A stretch of 64,000 nucleotides of DNA from Dongia deserti (GCF_003574735.1 NZ_QORW01000007.1:186001-250000); one strand, 5' to 3'; positions 19,406-30,139 are shown, numbered from the stretch's first letter. The notes: a model not told the origin generated them from the letters alone. Numbers and translations: made by a program.

Positions 19406-20200
19406 TCACGCCGACAACGGCCGATAGAACTCCGGATCGAACCCCGCATCCTTGCGTGCTTCGTCGTTGAAGGGCGGCTTCAGCGTGCCTTTGAAGTGGC
19501 GGCGCACGCGGTCTTGCCAGGCTTGCTTAGGGTTGAGGCCGGCTCTTTCGGCGAAATGCTGGAACCAGCGCATGCCGGCGGCCACATGGCCGATTTCGTC
19601 GCGGTAGACGCGATCCAGGATGGATGCGCTCTGCTCGTCACCGGCGCGGCGGAAATCGGCGATGGTCGCGGGGGTCACATCGAGGCCGCGTGCCTCCAGC
19701 ACCAGCGGAACGACGGCGAGGCGCGCAAGTAGGTCGTGCGATGTTTCCTCGGCCGCGAGCCAGAGACCGTCATGGGCGGGCAGGTCGCCATAGTGCGCGC
19801 CGAGCTCGACCAAGCGGGCCTGCAACAGCGAAAAGTGGATCGCTTCTTCCTCGCCGACCTTGATCCAATCATCGAAGAAGCCGCGCGGCGTATCGGCGGT
19901 GCCGAAGCGCGCGATGATGTCCCAGGCGAGATCGATGGCATTGAGCTCGATATGCGCGAGGGCGTGGAGCAGAGCGATACGCTTCTGTTGGCCGCCGCCC
20001 GCGCTACGCTTCGGCATAGCGCGGGGCGGCAGTAAAGGCGGGCGCTCCGGCCGTGCCGGGCGCGCGGGGGGATCGGCCGGCCTCACGAAAGCCGCGTGCT
20101 GCTGCTTCCAATCCGCCGCCAGCGCCAGGGCACGCGTCACCTTATCCGCCGGCTCGGCCACCCGCAGGATCTCGCACGCCGCTTGCGCCAGGTCGATCAC
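19406..20200 (-). CDS. DUF455 ferritin-like protein
   Basis: A 264-residue protein with the ferritin-like di-iron pattern: HIELNAIDLAWD, EEEAIHFSLL, EETSHD and RDEIGHVAAGMRWF supply the Glu/His metal ligands on four helices. DUF455 members are annotated as ferritin-like, with unknown reactions. It starts with GTG at 20200, overlapping the stop of the bcp gene (GTGA) behind a GGAGG site, so the two are translationally coupled. Pairing with a peroxiredoxin suggests a role in oxidative or iron stress; this is inference. Confidence 0.85.
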   Translation of the reverse strand: MIDLAQAACEILRVAEPADKVTRALALAADWKQQHAAFVRPADPPARPARPERPPLLPPRAMPKRSAGGGQQKRIALLHALAHIELNAIDLAWDIIARFGTADTPRGFFDDWIKVGEEEAIHFSLLQARLVELGAHYGDLPAHDGLWLAAEETSHDLLARLAVVPLVLEARGLDVTPATIADFRRAGDEQSASILDRVYRDEIGHVAAGMRWFQHFAERAGLNPKQAWQDRVRRHFKGTLKPPFNDEARKDAGFDPEFYRPLSA

Positions 20201-20679
20201 GCCTCCACCTTCTCCGCCAGCTTCTTCACTTCCTTGAGCACCTCGTCGACATGGCCGGGCACTTTCACCTTGCGCCAGATGCCGCGGATGATGCCCTTGG
20301 CGTCGATCAGGAAGGTGGAGCGGTCGATGCCCATATATTTGCGGCCATACATGCTCTTCTCGACCCACACGCCGTAATCTTCTGTCACCTTGCCGGTTTC
20401 GTCGGAGCCGAGCGTGAAGTTCAGCTTGTGCTTCTGCTTGAACTTGTCGTGGCTTTCCACGCTGTCGCGCGACACGCCGACTACCGCCGCGTCGATCTTG
20501 CCGAACTTCGGCAGGGAATCGCGGAAGCCGCAGGCCTGCGCGGTGCAGCCAGACGTATCATCCTTCGGATAGAAATACAGCACCACGGTCTGCCCCTTGA
20601 GCTGAGACAGCGAGACTTTGCCCCCGCCATCGGTCTTCATCGAAAAAGCCGGTGCCTTGTCGCCCACCTTCAATGCCAT
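20197..20679 (-). CDS. bcp: Peroxiredoxin, Bcp/PrxQ type
   Basis: Thiol peroxidase that reduces H2O2 and organic peroxides. The 160 residues have the thioredoxin-fold peroxiredoxin core. The peroxidatic Cys and, five residues later, the resolving Cys are both in TSGCTAQACGFRD, the PrxQ/Bcp arrangement. The KVGDKAPAFSM N-terminus follows the ATG at 20679. It is the first gene of a two-gene unit with the DUF455 ferritin-like gene and is divergent from the LysE-type exporter. Confidence 0.93.
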   Translation of the reverse strand: MALKVGDKAPAFSMKTDGGGKVSLSQLKGQTVVLYFYPKDDTSGCTAQACGFRDSLPKFGKIDAAVVGVSRDSVESHDKFKQKHKLNFTLGSDETGKVTEDYGVWVEKSMYGRKYMGIDRSTFLIDAKGIIRGIWRKVKVPGHVDEVLKEVKKLAEKVEA

Positions 20680-20798
20680 TGCGTGCTTCCCTTCCCAAAA
20701 ATGGCGCAACGATGCCACCCCCCGCACGAACGTTCAAGACGCGGCGGGAACTTTCAGGGTGACATTGGCCTGCTGCCATCGGCTGACAGGACAAGAGA

Positions 20799-21392
20799 TT
20801 GGACGGTTTGCTCGGCTTCATCCTGGCGGGATTGGCGCTGGCCGGCAGCCCCGGCCCGGCGACGCTCAGCCTCGCCGCCACCGGTGCCGCCTTTGGCGCG
20901 CGCCGGGGCATCGGTTACATGACCGGCATTAATCTCGGCATGGTGGCGGTGATGGCGATCACGGCCTCGGGCGTCGTCGGGCTGCTGCTGGCGCTGCCCG
21001 GCGCCACGCCCATCGTGATCGGCCTCTCCAGCGCCTACTTTGCCTACCTGGCGTATCGCATCGCCACGGCACCGCCGTTGGCGGAGGGTGGCGATCACGG
21101 CCGCCGACCATCCTTCGCGGGCGGCATTTTCCTATCGCTGGTCAATCCGAAAGGCTATGCGGCGATGGCGCCCTTGTTCTCCAGCTTCGTGCTGATCCGC
21201 GAACGGGTCGCGCTGGACGTCACCGCGAAGATCATCGTGCTCGCGGTCATCATCGCCTTGGTCAACATCGCCTGGCTGATCGCCGGCTCGGCGCTCACGC
21301 GGTTCTTTCGGGAGCCACGCAGCAATCGGATCGTCAACGTGTCGTTCGCCGTGCTGCTGATCGCCTCCGTAGGTCTTGCGCTACTTTTCTGA
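20799..21392 (+). CDS. LysE family translocator
   Basis: Inner-membrane exporter of the LysE/RhtB superfamily, which pumps out amino acids or related metabolites. The 197 residues hold about six helices and the family N-terminal pattern GLALAGSPGPATLSLAATGAA. The start is TTG at 20799, after an AGGACAAGAG region. Substrate cannot be told from sequence. Its last 12 bases overlap the end of the convergent glnE gene. Confidence 0.87.
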   Translation: MDGLLGFILAGLALAGSPGPATLSLAATGAAFGARRGIGYMTGINLGMVAVMAITASGVVGLLLALPGATPIVIGLSSAYFAYLAYRIATAPPLAEGGDHGRRPSFAGGIFLSLVNPKGYAAMAPLFSSFVLIRERVALDVTAKIIVLAVIIALVNIAWLIAGSALTRFFREPRSNRIVNVSFAVLLIASVGLALLF

Positions 21393-24362
21393 GGCGAGAC
21401 CAAACACCGTCCGAAAGTCCTCGTACACGATCTCAAAGCGATCCGTGATCAGCCCCTTGAGGGTCGAGAAGTCGGGACAGTCGGCGACCTTCGCCAGATG
21501 GCGCTCGGTGGCGGCGCGCAGCTTGCCTTCGTTGACCTGCTCGCCGACCAGCAGGCGCGTCATCTGCTGCAATTGGCGCCACAGATTAACCGCGTCGACC
21601 AGGCGTCCGGCCATTGCGCGATCGATGAGGCCTGTTTCGGCAAGCCGCGCCAGCGCGGCGGACGGATTGCGGCGCAGCACATCGGGATGCTCGTGCGCGT
21701 GACGGAGCATCAGGTATTGCGCGATGAAGTCGATATCGACCAGGCCGCCGCGCCGATGCTTGAAGTCCCAGATCGAATCCCCGCGATGCTGCTGCGCCAT
21801 GCGCTCGCGCATCTCCAGGACATCCTTGCGCAGCTTCGCCGGATCGCAGTTCGCCGTCAGGATGCGCCTCAAGCTCAGTTCGACATGGCCGATGAGACTG
21901 GGGTCGCCGGCCATGGGCCGTGCGCGCGTCAGCGCCATGTGCTCCCAGGTCCAGGCCTCGTTGAGCTGATAGCGCTCGAAGGGCTGCAGGCCGCTCGCGA
22001 TCGGGCCCGCATTGCCCGATGGGCGCAGGCGCATGTCGACGTCATAGAGCTTACCGTCGCCGGTCTGAGCAGTGAGGGCAGTGATCACGCGCTGCGCCAG
22101 CCGCGCGTAGTACTGGATGGGCGCGAGCGGCTTGGGTCCGTCCGACCGCAGATGATCCCAGCCTTCGACATCCTCCGGAATATCGTAGATGAAGATGAGG
22201 TCGAGGTCGGAGGTCACCGTCATCTCGCGGCTGCCGAGCTTTCCCAGTGCGACGATCGAAAGGCCGCGCCCCGGCAGCTTGCCGTGCAGCTTCTCGAACT
22301 CGGAAGTGACGGCTGGGAACAGCTCGCCGATTACGGCGTCGGCAACATCGGAGAGCTCGCCGGCCGCGACATTGCCCTCCGCAGCGCCCTTCAGCAGGCG
22401 CACGCAGATCTGGAACTGCCGGTCCTTGGTCCAGCGGCACATCAGGCTGAGGCGATCCTGGAAATCGTCGACGAAGGAGAGCTGGCGGCGCAGGTCCCGT
22501 GACATGGCAGGACGGTCCGGCACCTTCTCGAAAAAGCCCGCCGTCAGGACGCCATCGAGCAGCATGGGATAGCGGCTGAGATGATCCGCGAGCAGCGGCG
22601 CGCTGCCCATCACGTCGGCGATCAGGTCCAGCAGCCCGGGATTCGAATAGAGCAGGGAGAAGAGCTGCACGCCGGCCGGCAAGGAATGCATGAAGCTGTC
22701 GAAGCGCTTGAAAGCCGTATCGGGGTCCGCGGTGCGGGAGAGAGCCTCCAGCAGCTTCGGCATCAGCTCCGTCAGCAGTTCGCGCGCCCGCGCGCTGCGG
22801 GTCGCACGATAGCGCCCGTGGTGCCAGGCGCGGACCATCGCAGACACCGTGCTGCCGTCGGGAAAGCCCATGCGCTCCAAAGTGGCGACCGTCTCTGGAT
22901 CGTCCTCGGTGCCTGTGAAGACGAGATTGCCCTGGCCGCCCAGAGCAGGAGCTTCCTCGAACAGATCGGCATAATGATCCTCGACCTGGCCCAGGTGATG
23001 CATCAGCGTTTCGCTGAACTCCATGGTGTTCGCGTGGCCGCAGAACAAGGCGAGGCGATCCAGATCCGGCCCGGCGGGCGGCAGAGTCTGGGTCTGGTGA
23101 TCGTCGATCATCTGCAGGCGATGCTCGACATGGCGCAGATAGCGATAGGCCGCAATGAGGTCGTCGGCGGCCTGGCGGCTCGTGCGGCCGAACGCGACCA
23201 ACTGCTCGATCGCGGTGCAGGTCTGGCGCAGGCGAAGGTCTGGATTGCGACCGCCCCAGATCAACTGCTGGGTCTGTGCGAAGAACTCGATCTCGCGGAT
23301 GCCGCCGCGGCCGATCTTGATGTTGTGGCCGCCGACGGCGATCTCGCGATGGCCTTTGACGGCGTGGATCTGCCGCTTGATCGAGTGGATGTCCTGAATG
23401 GCGGCGAAATCGAGATGCTTGCGCCAGATGAAGGGGCGCAGGTTGCCGATGAATTCCTCGCCGGCCGGCACGTCGCCGGCAATGACGCGCGCCTTGATCA
23501 TGGCGGCGCGCTCCCAGTTCTGGCCCATGCCCTCGTAATAGGTCTCCGCCGCGATTGTCGACATGGCGAGCGGGGTAGAGGCAGGGTCCGGGCGAAGCCG
23601 CAGATCGACGCGCAGGACATAGCCATCCTGCGTCGCATCCTGCAGCAGCTTCACGAGCCCACGCGCCAGCTTGACGAAGCATTCGCGCGCAGTGCGCTTG
23701 CCCCGGTAGCGGACCCGATCGAGATCGAACAGGACGATGAGGTCGATGTCGCTCGAATAATTGAGCTCACGCGCGCCCAGCTTGCCGAGGCCGAGGATGA
23801 TGAGGCCGCTTTCCAGCGCCGGATTGTCCGGGTGGGGCAGATCGAGCTCTTCGCTGTTATGAGCCTGGCGGAGCAGGAAGGCGGTGGCAGCTGCGACCGC
23901 CGAATCCGCGAAATCGCTCAATGCTGCGGTGACCCGTTCGAGATTCCACGCGCCAACGATATCGGCGATGGCGATGGTCAGATGGGCACGCCGCTTGGCG
24001 ACACGCAGCTCGCGCATGAGGCTGGTTTCGTCCGGTTCGCCAAGTGCCAAGCCCGCGAGATCGTTCAACAATTTGTTAAAGACAGAGTCCGGCCCGTCCG
24101 CTAATACTGAGTAAAAATGGGCCGCTTCACTGACGATCAGGTGGCTAACATAAGGACTGTTGCCAAAAACTGCGGTCAGCAGCGCCTGTCTTTCTGCCGC
24201 GCCGGGGAGCCCCGTCTCGTCGGTCTGACACCACAAAGCTGCGAGACGATCCAGCTCGATCTGCGCCTGGCGCAGATCATAGGGCTTCGGCAGCTTTGCG
24301 GGGTCGATGGCCAGGGGCATCGGAGTGTGAACAGGGCTCGTTGGGCCCGCAGACTGCGGCAT
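21381..24362 (-). CDS. glnE: Bifunctional glutamine synthetase adenylyltransferase/adenylyl-removing enzyme
   Basis: GlnE switches glutamine synthetase off by adding AMP and on by removing it, according to nitrogen status signalled by PII. The 993 residues contain the two expected nucleotidyltransferase halves: the N-terminal deadenylylase with GLGKLGARELNYSSDIDLIVLFD-type motif (split here: GARELNYSSDIDL) and the C-terminal adenylylase with ALGKLGSREMTVTSDLDL. Each Asp pair binds metal. The start could be 24362 or an ATG 14 codons later; neither has a clear ribosome site. It is divergent from the AsmA-like gene. Confidence 0.96.
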   Translation of the reverse strand: MPQSAGPTSPVHTPMPLAIDPAKLPKPYDLRQAQIELDRLAALWCQTDETGLPGAAERQALLTAVFGNSPYVSHLIVSEAAHFYSVLADGPDSVFNKLLNDLAGLALGEPDETSLMRELRVAKRRAHLTIAIADIVGAWNLERVTAALSDFADSAVAAATAFLLRQAHNSEELDLPHPDNPALESGLIILGLGKLGARELNYSSDIDLIVLFDLDRVRYRGKRTARECFVKLARGLVKLLQDATQDGYVLRVDLRLRPDPASTPLAMSTIAAETYYEGMGQNWERAAMIKARVIAGDVPAGEEFIGNLRPFIWRKHLDFAAIQDIHSIKRQIHAVKGHREIAVGGHNIKIGRGGIREIEFFAQTQQLIWGGRNPDLRLRQTCTAIEQLVAFGRTSRQAADDLIAAYRYLRHVEHRLQMIDDHQTQTLPPAGPDLDRLALFCGHANTMEFSETLMHHLGQVEDHYADLFEEAPALGGQGNLVFTGTEDDPETVATLERMGFPDGSTVSAMVRAWHHGRYRATRSARARELLTELMPKLLEALSRTADPDTAFKRFDSFMHSLPAGVQLFSLLYSNPGLLDLIADVMGSAPLLADHLSRYPMLLDGVLTAGFFEKVPDRPAMSRDLRRQLSFVDDFQDRLSLMCRWTKDRQFQICVRLLKGAAEGNVAAGELSDVADAVIGELFPAVTSEFEKLHGKLPGRGLSIVALGKLGSREMTVTSDLDLIFIYDIPEDVEGWDHLRSDGPKPLAPIQYYARLAQRVITALTAQTGDGKLYDVDMRLRPSGNAGPIASGLQPFERYQLNEAWTWEHMALTRARPMAGDPSLIGHVELSLRRILTANCDPAKLRKDVLEMRERMAQQHRGDSIWDFKHRRGGLVDIDFIAQYLMLRHAHEHPDVLRRNPSAALARLAETGLIDRAMAGRLVDAVNLWRQLQQMTRLLVGEQVNEGKLRAATERHLAKVADCPDFSTLKGLITDRFEIVYEDFRTVFGLASEK

Positions 24363-24412
24363 GCGACGACGGGGGTCAAGCCAAGCGCCGCTCTCCTGCT
24401 GCGAGGCGCGCG

Positions 24413-27400
24413 ATGATCGTGCGCGTCAGCAAGATCATGCTGGAGGTGCTCGGCGCCCTGCTCGCCGGCGTCGCGATCATCGCGGGCTTCATCGCCTACC
24501 GGTTGGCCTATGAGGGTCCGATCCATCTCAGTTTCCTGAAGCCGTATGTGGAAGAGGCGCTGAACCGCCCGGAGGCGGATTTCCAGTTCGTGATTCAGGA
24601 TACGGTGCTGGCCTGGGCCGGGTGGGAGCGCACGCTCGACATCCGCGGGGTGGGCGTCCAGATCAAGGATTCCACCGGCCAGGATCTGGCCTCGGTTCCC
24701 GAAATCGGCTTTGGCCTGAGCGGAACGGCCTTGTTCCGCGGCCTGGTGGCGCCGTCGCGGATCGAGTTGTTCCGCCCCGATCTCACGCTTGTGCGCAACG
24801 AGGATGGCGACTTTCAATTCGGGGCAAAGCTGATCTCGGGCACCGAGGGTACCGGTGCCGCCACTACCACGTCGCAATCCGGCCTGGTCAGCGCCCTGGT
24901 GCGGGAGCTGCTGGAGGCACCCGACCCCGGCAAGCGCACGGGATACCTCACCGAAGCAGCGATCTATTCCGGCACCATCAGCATCGATGACCGCCATGCC
25001 GGCAATGTCTGGAAGGCGGAGAATGTCGAAATCAACTTGGCGCGCGGCGACCGCGGTCTCGCAGGCAGCTTCAGGGTCAACGTTCCGCAGTTCGGAGACC
25101 CGGCGCGGCTCAGCGGCAACGTATTCCTTCCCTCGGGCGGCGACCGGTTCGAAATCGACGCTCGGCTGCAGCGTTTCGCGGCACCATCGATCGGCTTGAT
25201 AGAGACCGGCCTTGCGATCCTCGCCAATGCCAACGTCTTTCTCGAAGGCGAGGCACAGACCACTATTTCCATGACGGGCAAGGTGGGCCTCACGGAATTC
25301 TCGCTGACCGGCAGCGATGGCGAACTAGCCCTGCCCGAGATCATGAAAGCGCCGCTGCCGATCAAGACGCTGGCGGCGAAAGGACGCGTCGACCCGGACC
25401 AGGATCTGATTGTGCTCGACCGCTTGGCGCTCGACATCGATGGGCCGACCTTCGAACTGAGCGGCCAGGGCGATGGCTTCCTGAGTGGCCGCGCGACAGA
25501 TGACGGCGCGCCGGTGTTGACCGCGACCCTGAACGGCACTGGCATCGACTGGCAAAAGGTCGACGGCTGGTGGCCCGAGACGGTCGCCAGCGATGCGCGT
25601 GGCTGGCTCATCCCCAACATCACCACCGGCATCGTCGAGGATCTCGAGGCCAAGACCAAGATCCGCTTCCCACAAGGCGAGAAACCATCAGCGGCGGTGG
25701 AGGAGCTCGGGGGTACGTTCAAGGCGCATGATTTGACGGTGCACTATCTGCGCCCGATGCCGCCGATCGAGCATGGCGTCGCGACAGCAAGCTTCGATGC
25801 CACGAAGTTCACGGCCAAGATTCAGGGCGGCGGCGTCGGTCAGATCAAGCTCGGCCAGGGCGACCTGCTGATCACCGGTCTCGATCAGGAGGACCAGTTC
25901 ATCAGCGTCGGCGGTAATATCACCAGTCCGATGAAGGATGCGCTGGCGCTGCTGGACCACAAGCGTCTCGGGTACACCTCCAAGCTGGGCTTGAAGCCGG
26001 AGAACGCCTCCGGTGATGCGGCAACCCATATTCAGTTCGATTTTCCAGCGGAGAAGGATCTCACCTTCGCCCAAGTGAAGATCGGCGTCAGCGCCACCAT
26101 GAGCAATGTCGGCCTGAAAAAGGCGATGTTCGAGCAGAACGTAACCGATGGCAACCTCGAGCTCGCGCTGACCCAGAACGGCATGCGCATCAGCGGGCCG
26201 CTGAAGTTCGGCGGCATTCCGCTTGATCTGCAATGGCTCGAGAACTTCTACGACGGTGCTCCGTTCGACCAGCAGATCCGCGCCGTCGGCACCGTCAATG
26301 CGGAGCAGCGCGCCGCCTTCGGGTACGACACGCGGCCTTTCTTCGACGGTCCCAGCCTGACGGACCTCACTTACATCAGCTATCCCGACGGTCGCGGCCG
26401 GATTGACGTTACCTTCGACCTGACCCAGTCCGCCTTGGCTTTCGACTTTGCGAAATGGTCGAAGCCAGCCGGCGAGCCGGGGCGAGGCAAGCTGGCGGTG
26501 GAAATGCGCGACAAGCGGATTCGGAGCATTCCGCTGTTCGACGTCACGGCCGGCAATCTCAAGACTGCGGGCAAGATCGATTTCGACCAGAGCGGCACGC
26601 CCACCAAGGTCGCGATGCCGAGCCTGAAATACGGCCGGAACGCCCTCAGCAACGTTGGCGTGGCCTTCAAGGGCGACCTGATCGAGGTCGGGATCGGCGG
26701 CGGCGACGTCGACGTCGAGCCGTGGATGGATAACGATGAGCCGCCGAAAGATGACGCCACCTTGGCGCGCGAGGAGAACGAGCCACAGCGTCCATTCCGC
26801 TTGGCCGCTCCGTCCTTGAACTCGGTGCGCATCGGCGAAGGCCGGGTATTGCAGAACGTGAAGGTCGAGCTCTACCACGATCCGATGTGGTGGGACGTGA
26901 TCGATGTGTCAGCCACCCTGCCCGGCGGCGCGCCGATGACCCTCGTCTATCGGCCTGGTGAGCCGGGGTCCGGCAAACACCACCTGTCGGCCGAGACGAC
27001 CGATGCCGGAGCGGCGCTGCGCGCGCTCGACATCTATGATTCCATCAAGGGCGGAACGCTCAAGATCACCGGCGAGGTGAAGGATGATGAGCCGCGGCGG
27101 CCGTTGCGCGGCCGGATGGAGTCGAGCTCGTTTCGGCTGCTCAATACGCCGTTCTTCGTGCGATTTCTCTCAGTGGCGGCGCTGACCGGACTAATTGATG
27201 TGCTGAGCGGCGAAGGCTTCTATTTCGACGGCGCGAGCGCGCGCTTCACCAAGACCATGGGCACGATCGAGGTCCGGAAATTCCGCAGCGCGGGCCCATC
27301 CATCGGTCTTACCTCCAATGGCAAGATCGATCTTGATCGGCAGAAGATCGACCTCGAAGGCGTGATCGTGCCCGCCTACGCGATCAACAGCATTCTTGGA

Positions 27401-27619
27401 AACATCCCGATCCTCGGCAATATCCTGCAAGGCGGGCCAGGCGAGGGCCTGTTCTCCGCATCCTACAAGATCATCGGCGATCTGCCGGAGCCGAAAATCG
27501 ACGTCAATCCATGGACGGCGCTCGCTCCCGGCTTCCTGCGCGACATCTTCACTGGAGATATCGACGCAGGCCAAGGCGGCGCTGCGCCGCCCAAGCCGCC
27601 GACCGGCAGCCACAAATAG
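24413..27619 (+). CDS. AsmA-like / DUF3971 (YhdP-type) large envelope protein
   Basis: A 1068-residue protein with one N-terminal membrane anchor (about 8-28) and a very long periplasmic beta-rich body. The C-terminal region resembles the AsmA-like/DUF3971 domain (GLTSNGKIDLDRQKIDLEGV, then INSILGNIPILGNIL and PKIDVNPWTALAPGFLRDI). The AsmA/YhdP/TamB group bridges inner and outer membranes and is implicated in phospholipid transport. That role is by family, not shown here. The ATG at 24413 starts just before the anchor. The product ends in a short Pro/Gly/Lys tail. Confidence 0.87.
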   Translation: MIVRVSKIMLEVLGALLAGVAIIAGFIAYRLAYEGPIHLSFLKPYVEEALNRPEADFQFVIQDTVLAWAGWERTLDIRGVGVQIKDSTGQDLASVPEIGFGLSGTALFRGLVAPSRIELFRPDLTLVRNEDGDFQFGAKLISGTEGTGAATTTSQSGLVSALVRELLEAPDPGKRTGYLTEAAIYSGTISIDDRHAGNVWKAENVEINLARGDRGLAGSFRVNVPQFGDPARLSGNVFLPSGGDRFEIDARLQRFAAPSIGLIETGLAILANANVFLEGEAQTTISMTGKVGLTEFSLTGSDGELALPEIMKAPLPIKTLAAKGRVDPDQDLIVLDRLALDIDGPTFELSGQGDGFLSGRATDDGAPVLTATLNGTGIDWQKVDGWWPETVASDARGWLIPNITTGIVEDLEAKTKIRFPQGEKPSAAVEELGGTFKAHDLTVHYLRPMPPIEHGVATASFDATKFTAKIQGGGVGQIKLGQGDLLITGLDQEDQFISVGGNITSPMKDALALLDHKRLGYTSKLGLKPENASGDAATHIQFDFPAEKDLTFAQVKIGVSATMSNVGLKKAMFEQNVTDGNLELALTQNGMRISGPLKFGGIPLDLQWLENFYDGAPFDQQIRAVGTVNAEQRAAFGYDTRPFFDGPSLTDLTYISYPDGRGRIDVTFDLTQSALAFDFAKWSKPAGEPGRGKLAVEMRDKRIRSIPLFDVTAGNLKTAGKIDFDQSGTPTKVAMPSLKYGRNALSNVGVAFKGDLIEVGIGGGDVDVEPWMDNDEPPKDDATLAREENEPQRPFRLAAPSLNSVRIGEGRVLQNVKVELYHDPMWWDVIDVSATLPGGAPMTLVYRPGEPGSGKHHLSAETTDAGAALRALDIYDSIKGGTLKITGEVKDDEPRRPLRGRMESSSFRLLNTPFFVRFLSVAALTGLIDVLSGEGFYFDGASARFTKTMGTIEVRKFRSAGPSIGLTSNGKIDLDRQKIDLEGVIVPAYAINSILGNIPILGNILQGGPGEGLFSASYKIIGDLPEPKIDVNPWTALAPGFLRDIFTGDIDAGQGGAAPPKPPTGSHK

Positions 27620-27627
27620 CCGCGATC

Positions 27628-28881
27628 CTATTTGGCGCGCAGCACCGCGTGCTTCTTCTTGCCGAAGGATAGCTTCAGCACCCCATCGGAATCGAGATCG
27701 GCGATGCTGATCTTGCGGTTCTCGTCCTCGATCACCGCGTCGTTCAGGCGCGCGCCGCCGCCCTTGATCAGGCGCCGTGCTTCGCCATTGCTGGCGGCCA
27801 GCCCGCAGCGCCGCAGCAGCTCGTATGCCGGAATGCCGGTTTCGAGCTCGGCGCGGTCGATCTCAAGCACTGGCAGATCCTGACCGAGGCCTCCTTCCAC
27901 GAAGGTGCGGCGCGCCGTCTCCGCCGCATTACGCGCGGCCGCGGCTCCGTGACACAGCGTCGTCGCTTCGTTGGCGAGCGCGATCTTGGCGTCGTTGATC
28001 TCCGCACCCTGGAGCTTTTCCAGCCGGGCGATCTCATCCATCGGAACGTCGGTGAACAGCTTCAGGAAGCGGCCGACATCGGCGTCTTCCGTGTTGCGCC
28101 AATATTGCCAGTAGTCGTACGGGCTGAGGCGATTTGGATTGAGCCACACCGCGCCGGCCGCCGTCTTGCCCATCTTGGCACCGGACGCCGTGGTGATGAG
28201 CGGTGCGGTGAGGCCGAACAGCTCCCTGTTGTCGATGCGGCGACCGAGCTCGGTGCCGTTCACGATGTTGCCCCATTGATCGGAGCCGCCCATCTGCAGA
28301 CGGCAATCATGCCGGCGCGCCAGCTCCAGGAAATCGTAGGCCTGCAGGATCATGTAGTTGAATTCGAGGAAGCTCAGCGGCTGCTCGCGTTCGAGGCGCA
28401 GCTTCACGGAATCGAAGCTCAACATGCGATTGACCGAGAAGTAGCGGCCATAATCGCGCAGGAACTCGATGTAGTTCAGCGTGTCCAACCAATCGGCGTT
28501 ATTGACCATGAGCGCGTCGGTCGTGCCGTTGCCGAACGTGAGATAACCCGTGAAGCTGTCCCGGATGCTCTCGAGGTTCTTGTTGATGTCATCGACCGTC
28601 ATCAGCCTTCGGCTCTCGTCCCGTCCGGACGGATCGCCAATCTTGGTCGTGCCGCCGCCCATCAGCGCGATGGGCTTGTGCCCGGTCTGCTGCAGCCGCC
28701 GCAGGAGCATGATTTGCACCATGCTGCCGACATGGAGGCTATCGGCGGTCGCGTCGAACCCGATGTAAGCTGCGACCGACTGCTTCGCCATCAGGGCGTC
28801 CAACCCTTCCCAGTCGGTGCATTGGTGGAGATAGCCCCGCTCCAGGATGACTTTCAGGAATTCAGATTTCGGCGTGGACAT
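27628..28881 (-). CDS. tyrS: Tyrosyl-tRNA synthetase
   Basis: Class I synthetase charging tRNA-Tyr. The 417 residues have a HIGH-type motif in [13 protein letters not shown], the Tyr-binding region [23 protein letters not shown], a KMSKS-type KMGKT motif, and a C-terminal S4 RNA-binding domain ([17 protein letters not shown]). The start is the ATG at 28881. It is convergent with the AsmA-like gene (8 bp apart) and divergent from anmK. Confidence 0.97.
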   Translation of the reverse strand: MSTPKSEFLKVILERGYLHQCTDWEGLDALMAKQSVAAYIGFDATADSLHVGSMVQIMLLRRLQQTGHKPIALMGGGTTKIGDPSGRDESRRLMTVDDINKNLESIRDSFTGYLTFGNGTTDALMVNNADWLDTLNYIEFLRDYGRYFSVNRMLSFDSVKLRLEREQPLSFLEFNYMILQAYDFLELARRHDCRLQMGGSDQWGNIVNGTELGRRIDNRELFGLTAPLITTASGAKMGKTAAGAVWLNPNRLSPYDYWQYWRNTEDADVGRFLKLFTDVPMDEIARLEKLQGAEINDAKIALANEATTLCHGAAAARNAAETARRTFVEGGLGQDLPVLEIDRAELETGIPAYELLRRCGLAASNGEARRLIKGGGARLNDAVIEDENRKISIADLDSDGVLKLSFGKKKHAVLRAK

Positions 28882-28965
28882 GATCTAACGGCGGTTCTGC
28901 AGCTTTGCTTTCGGTGGGCGGTGATGTAACACATCGGTGGGAAGGGCGTAAACCGGCGGGATTCC

Positions 28966-30066
28966 ATGGATTCCAAGGCAAGAGCGGAGGGGGCCGTGTG
29001 GGCGATCGGCCTGATGAGCGGCACCTCGTGTGACGGCATTGACGCCGCCTTGATCCATACCGACGGCACGTCGATCGACGATTTCGGGGCGACCCTGACG
29101 CTGTCCTATGACGGCGCCTTCCGCGCGCGATTGCAATCCTGCTTCGGCGGCAAAGGGCCGGTTGCGGCGGTTGAACGCGAGCTGACGGAACGCCACGCCG
29201 AGGCGGTGCGGCAGCTCCTGGCACTCGCGAAACGCCAGCCTTCGGAGATCGCAGTCGTCGGCTTTCACGGGCAGACCATTCATCATGCGCCGGCCCATAG
29301 GCAGACAGTGCAGATCGGCGATGGCGCACTGCTGGCGAAGCTCAGCGGCATCGACGTGGTGAACGACTTCCGTAGCGCTGATGTGCAGGCGGGCGGGCAG
29401 GGTGCGCCCCTGGCCCCGGTCTATCATCTGGCGCGCGCGCAGGGGCTTGCCAAGCCGATTGCCGTGCTCAATCTGGGCGGTGTCGGCAACGTGACCTGGA
29501 TCGGCGATGACGGAATGCTGCTGGCGTTCGACACGGGACCAGCCAACGCGCTGCTGGACGACTGGGCGTTGCGCCACACCGGCAAGCCTGTCGATGTCGG
29601 CGGCACGCTCGCGGCCGGCGGCCGCCCATCCGACGCTGCTCTGGCGAAGCTCAAATCCGATCCCTATTTCGCGCTGCCTGCGCCGAAGTCGCTCGATCGG
29701 CAGCACTTCAAGGCGCTCGCCGATGCGGCCTTGAGCGGCCTCGGCGCCGCCGATGGTGCCGCGACCTTGGTTGCCTTCACTGCCTGGTCAGCCGCTGAAG
29801 CGACGCGCGTATTTCCGGCGCAGCCACGGGAATGGCTGGTGTGTGGCGGCGGCCGCCATAACCCCGCGATCATGCAGGCGTTACGCGCATTCTTGCCCTG
29901 CCCCGTGCGCTCGGTCGACGAGATAAGTTGGGACGGCGATGCGCTGGAAGCCCAGGCCTTCGCCTTCATGGCGGTACGCTCGCTGCGCGGTCTTCCGCTC
30001 AGCTTTCCCGGCACAACCGGCGTGCCAAAGCCGATGCCAGGCGGCAAGCTCCATCGAGGGGCTTAG
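28966..30066 (+). CDS. anmK: Anhydro-N-acetylmuramic acid kinase
   Basis: Cytoplasmic kinase of cell-wall recycling that opens and phosphorylates 1,6-anhydro-MurNAc to MurNAc-6-phosphate. The 366 residues begin with the ATP-site signature GLMSGTSCDGIDAAL. FHGQTIHHAP, VNDFRSADVQAGGQGAPLAPVYH and the LNLGGVGNVT and FDTGPANALLDDW segments follow. CGGGRHNP and SVDEISWDGDALEAQAFAF lie at the end. It is divergent from tyrS, an arrangement often seen in alphaproteobacteria. Confidence 0.96.
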   Translation: MDSKARAEGAVWAIGLMSGTSCDGIDAALIHTDGTSIDDFGATLTLSYDGAFRARLQSCFGGKGPVAAVERELTERHAEAVRQLLALAKRQPSEIAVVGFHGQTIHHAPAHRQTVQIGDGALLAKLSGIDVVNDFRSADVQAGGQGAPLAPVYHLARAQGLAKPIAVLNLGGVGNVTWIGDDGMLLAFDTGPANALLDDWALRHTGKPVDVGGTLAAGGRPSDAALAKLKSDPYFALPAPKSLDRQHFKALADAALSGLGAADGAATLVAFTAWSAAEATRVFPAQPREWLVCGGGRHNPAIMQALRAFLPCPVRSVDEISWDGDALEAQAFAFMAVRSLRGLPLSFPGTTGVPKPMPGGKLHRGA

Positions 30067-30139
30067 TCTCTCCTTGTAACGAGGGGCATGCGCACCAGGT
30101 ATTGATTCGAGAGCGCTTTTCAGGGGAGGACCATTCACC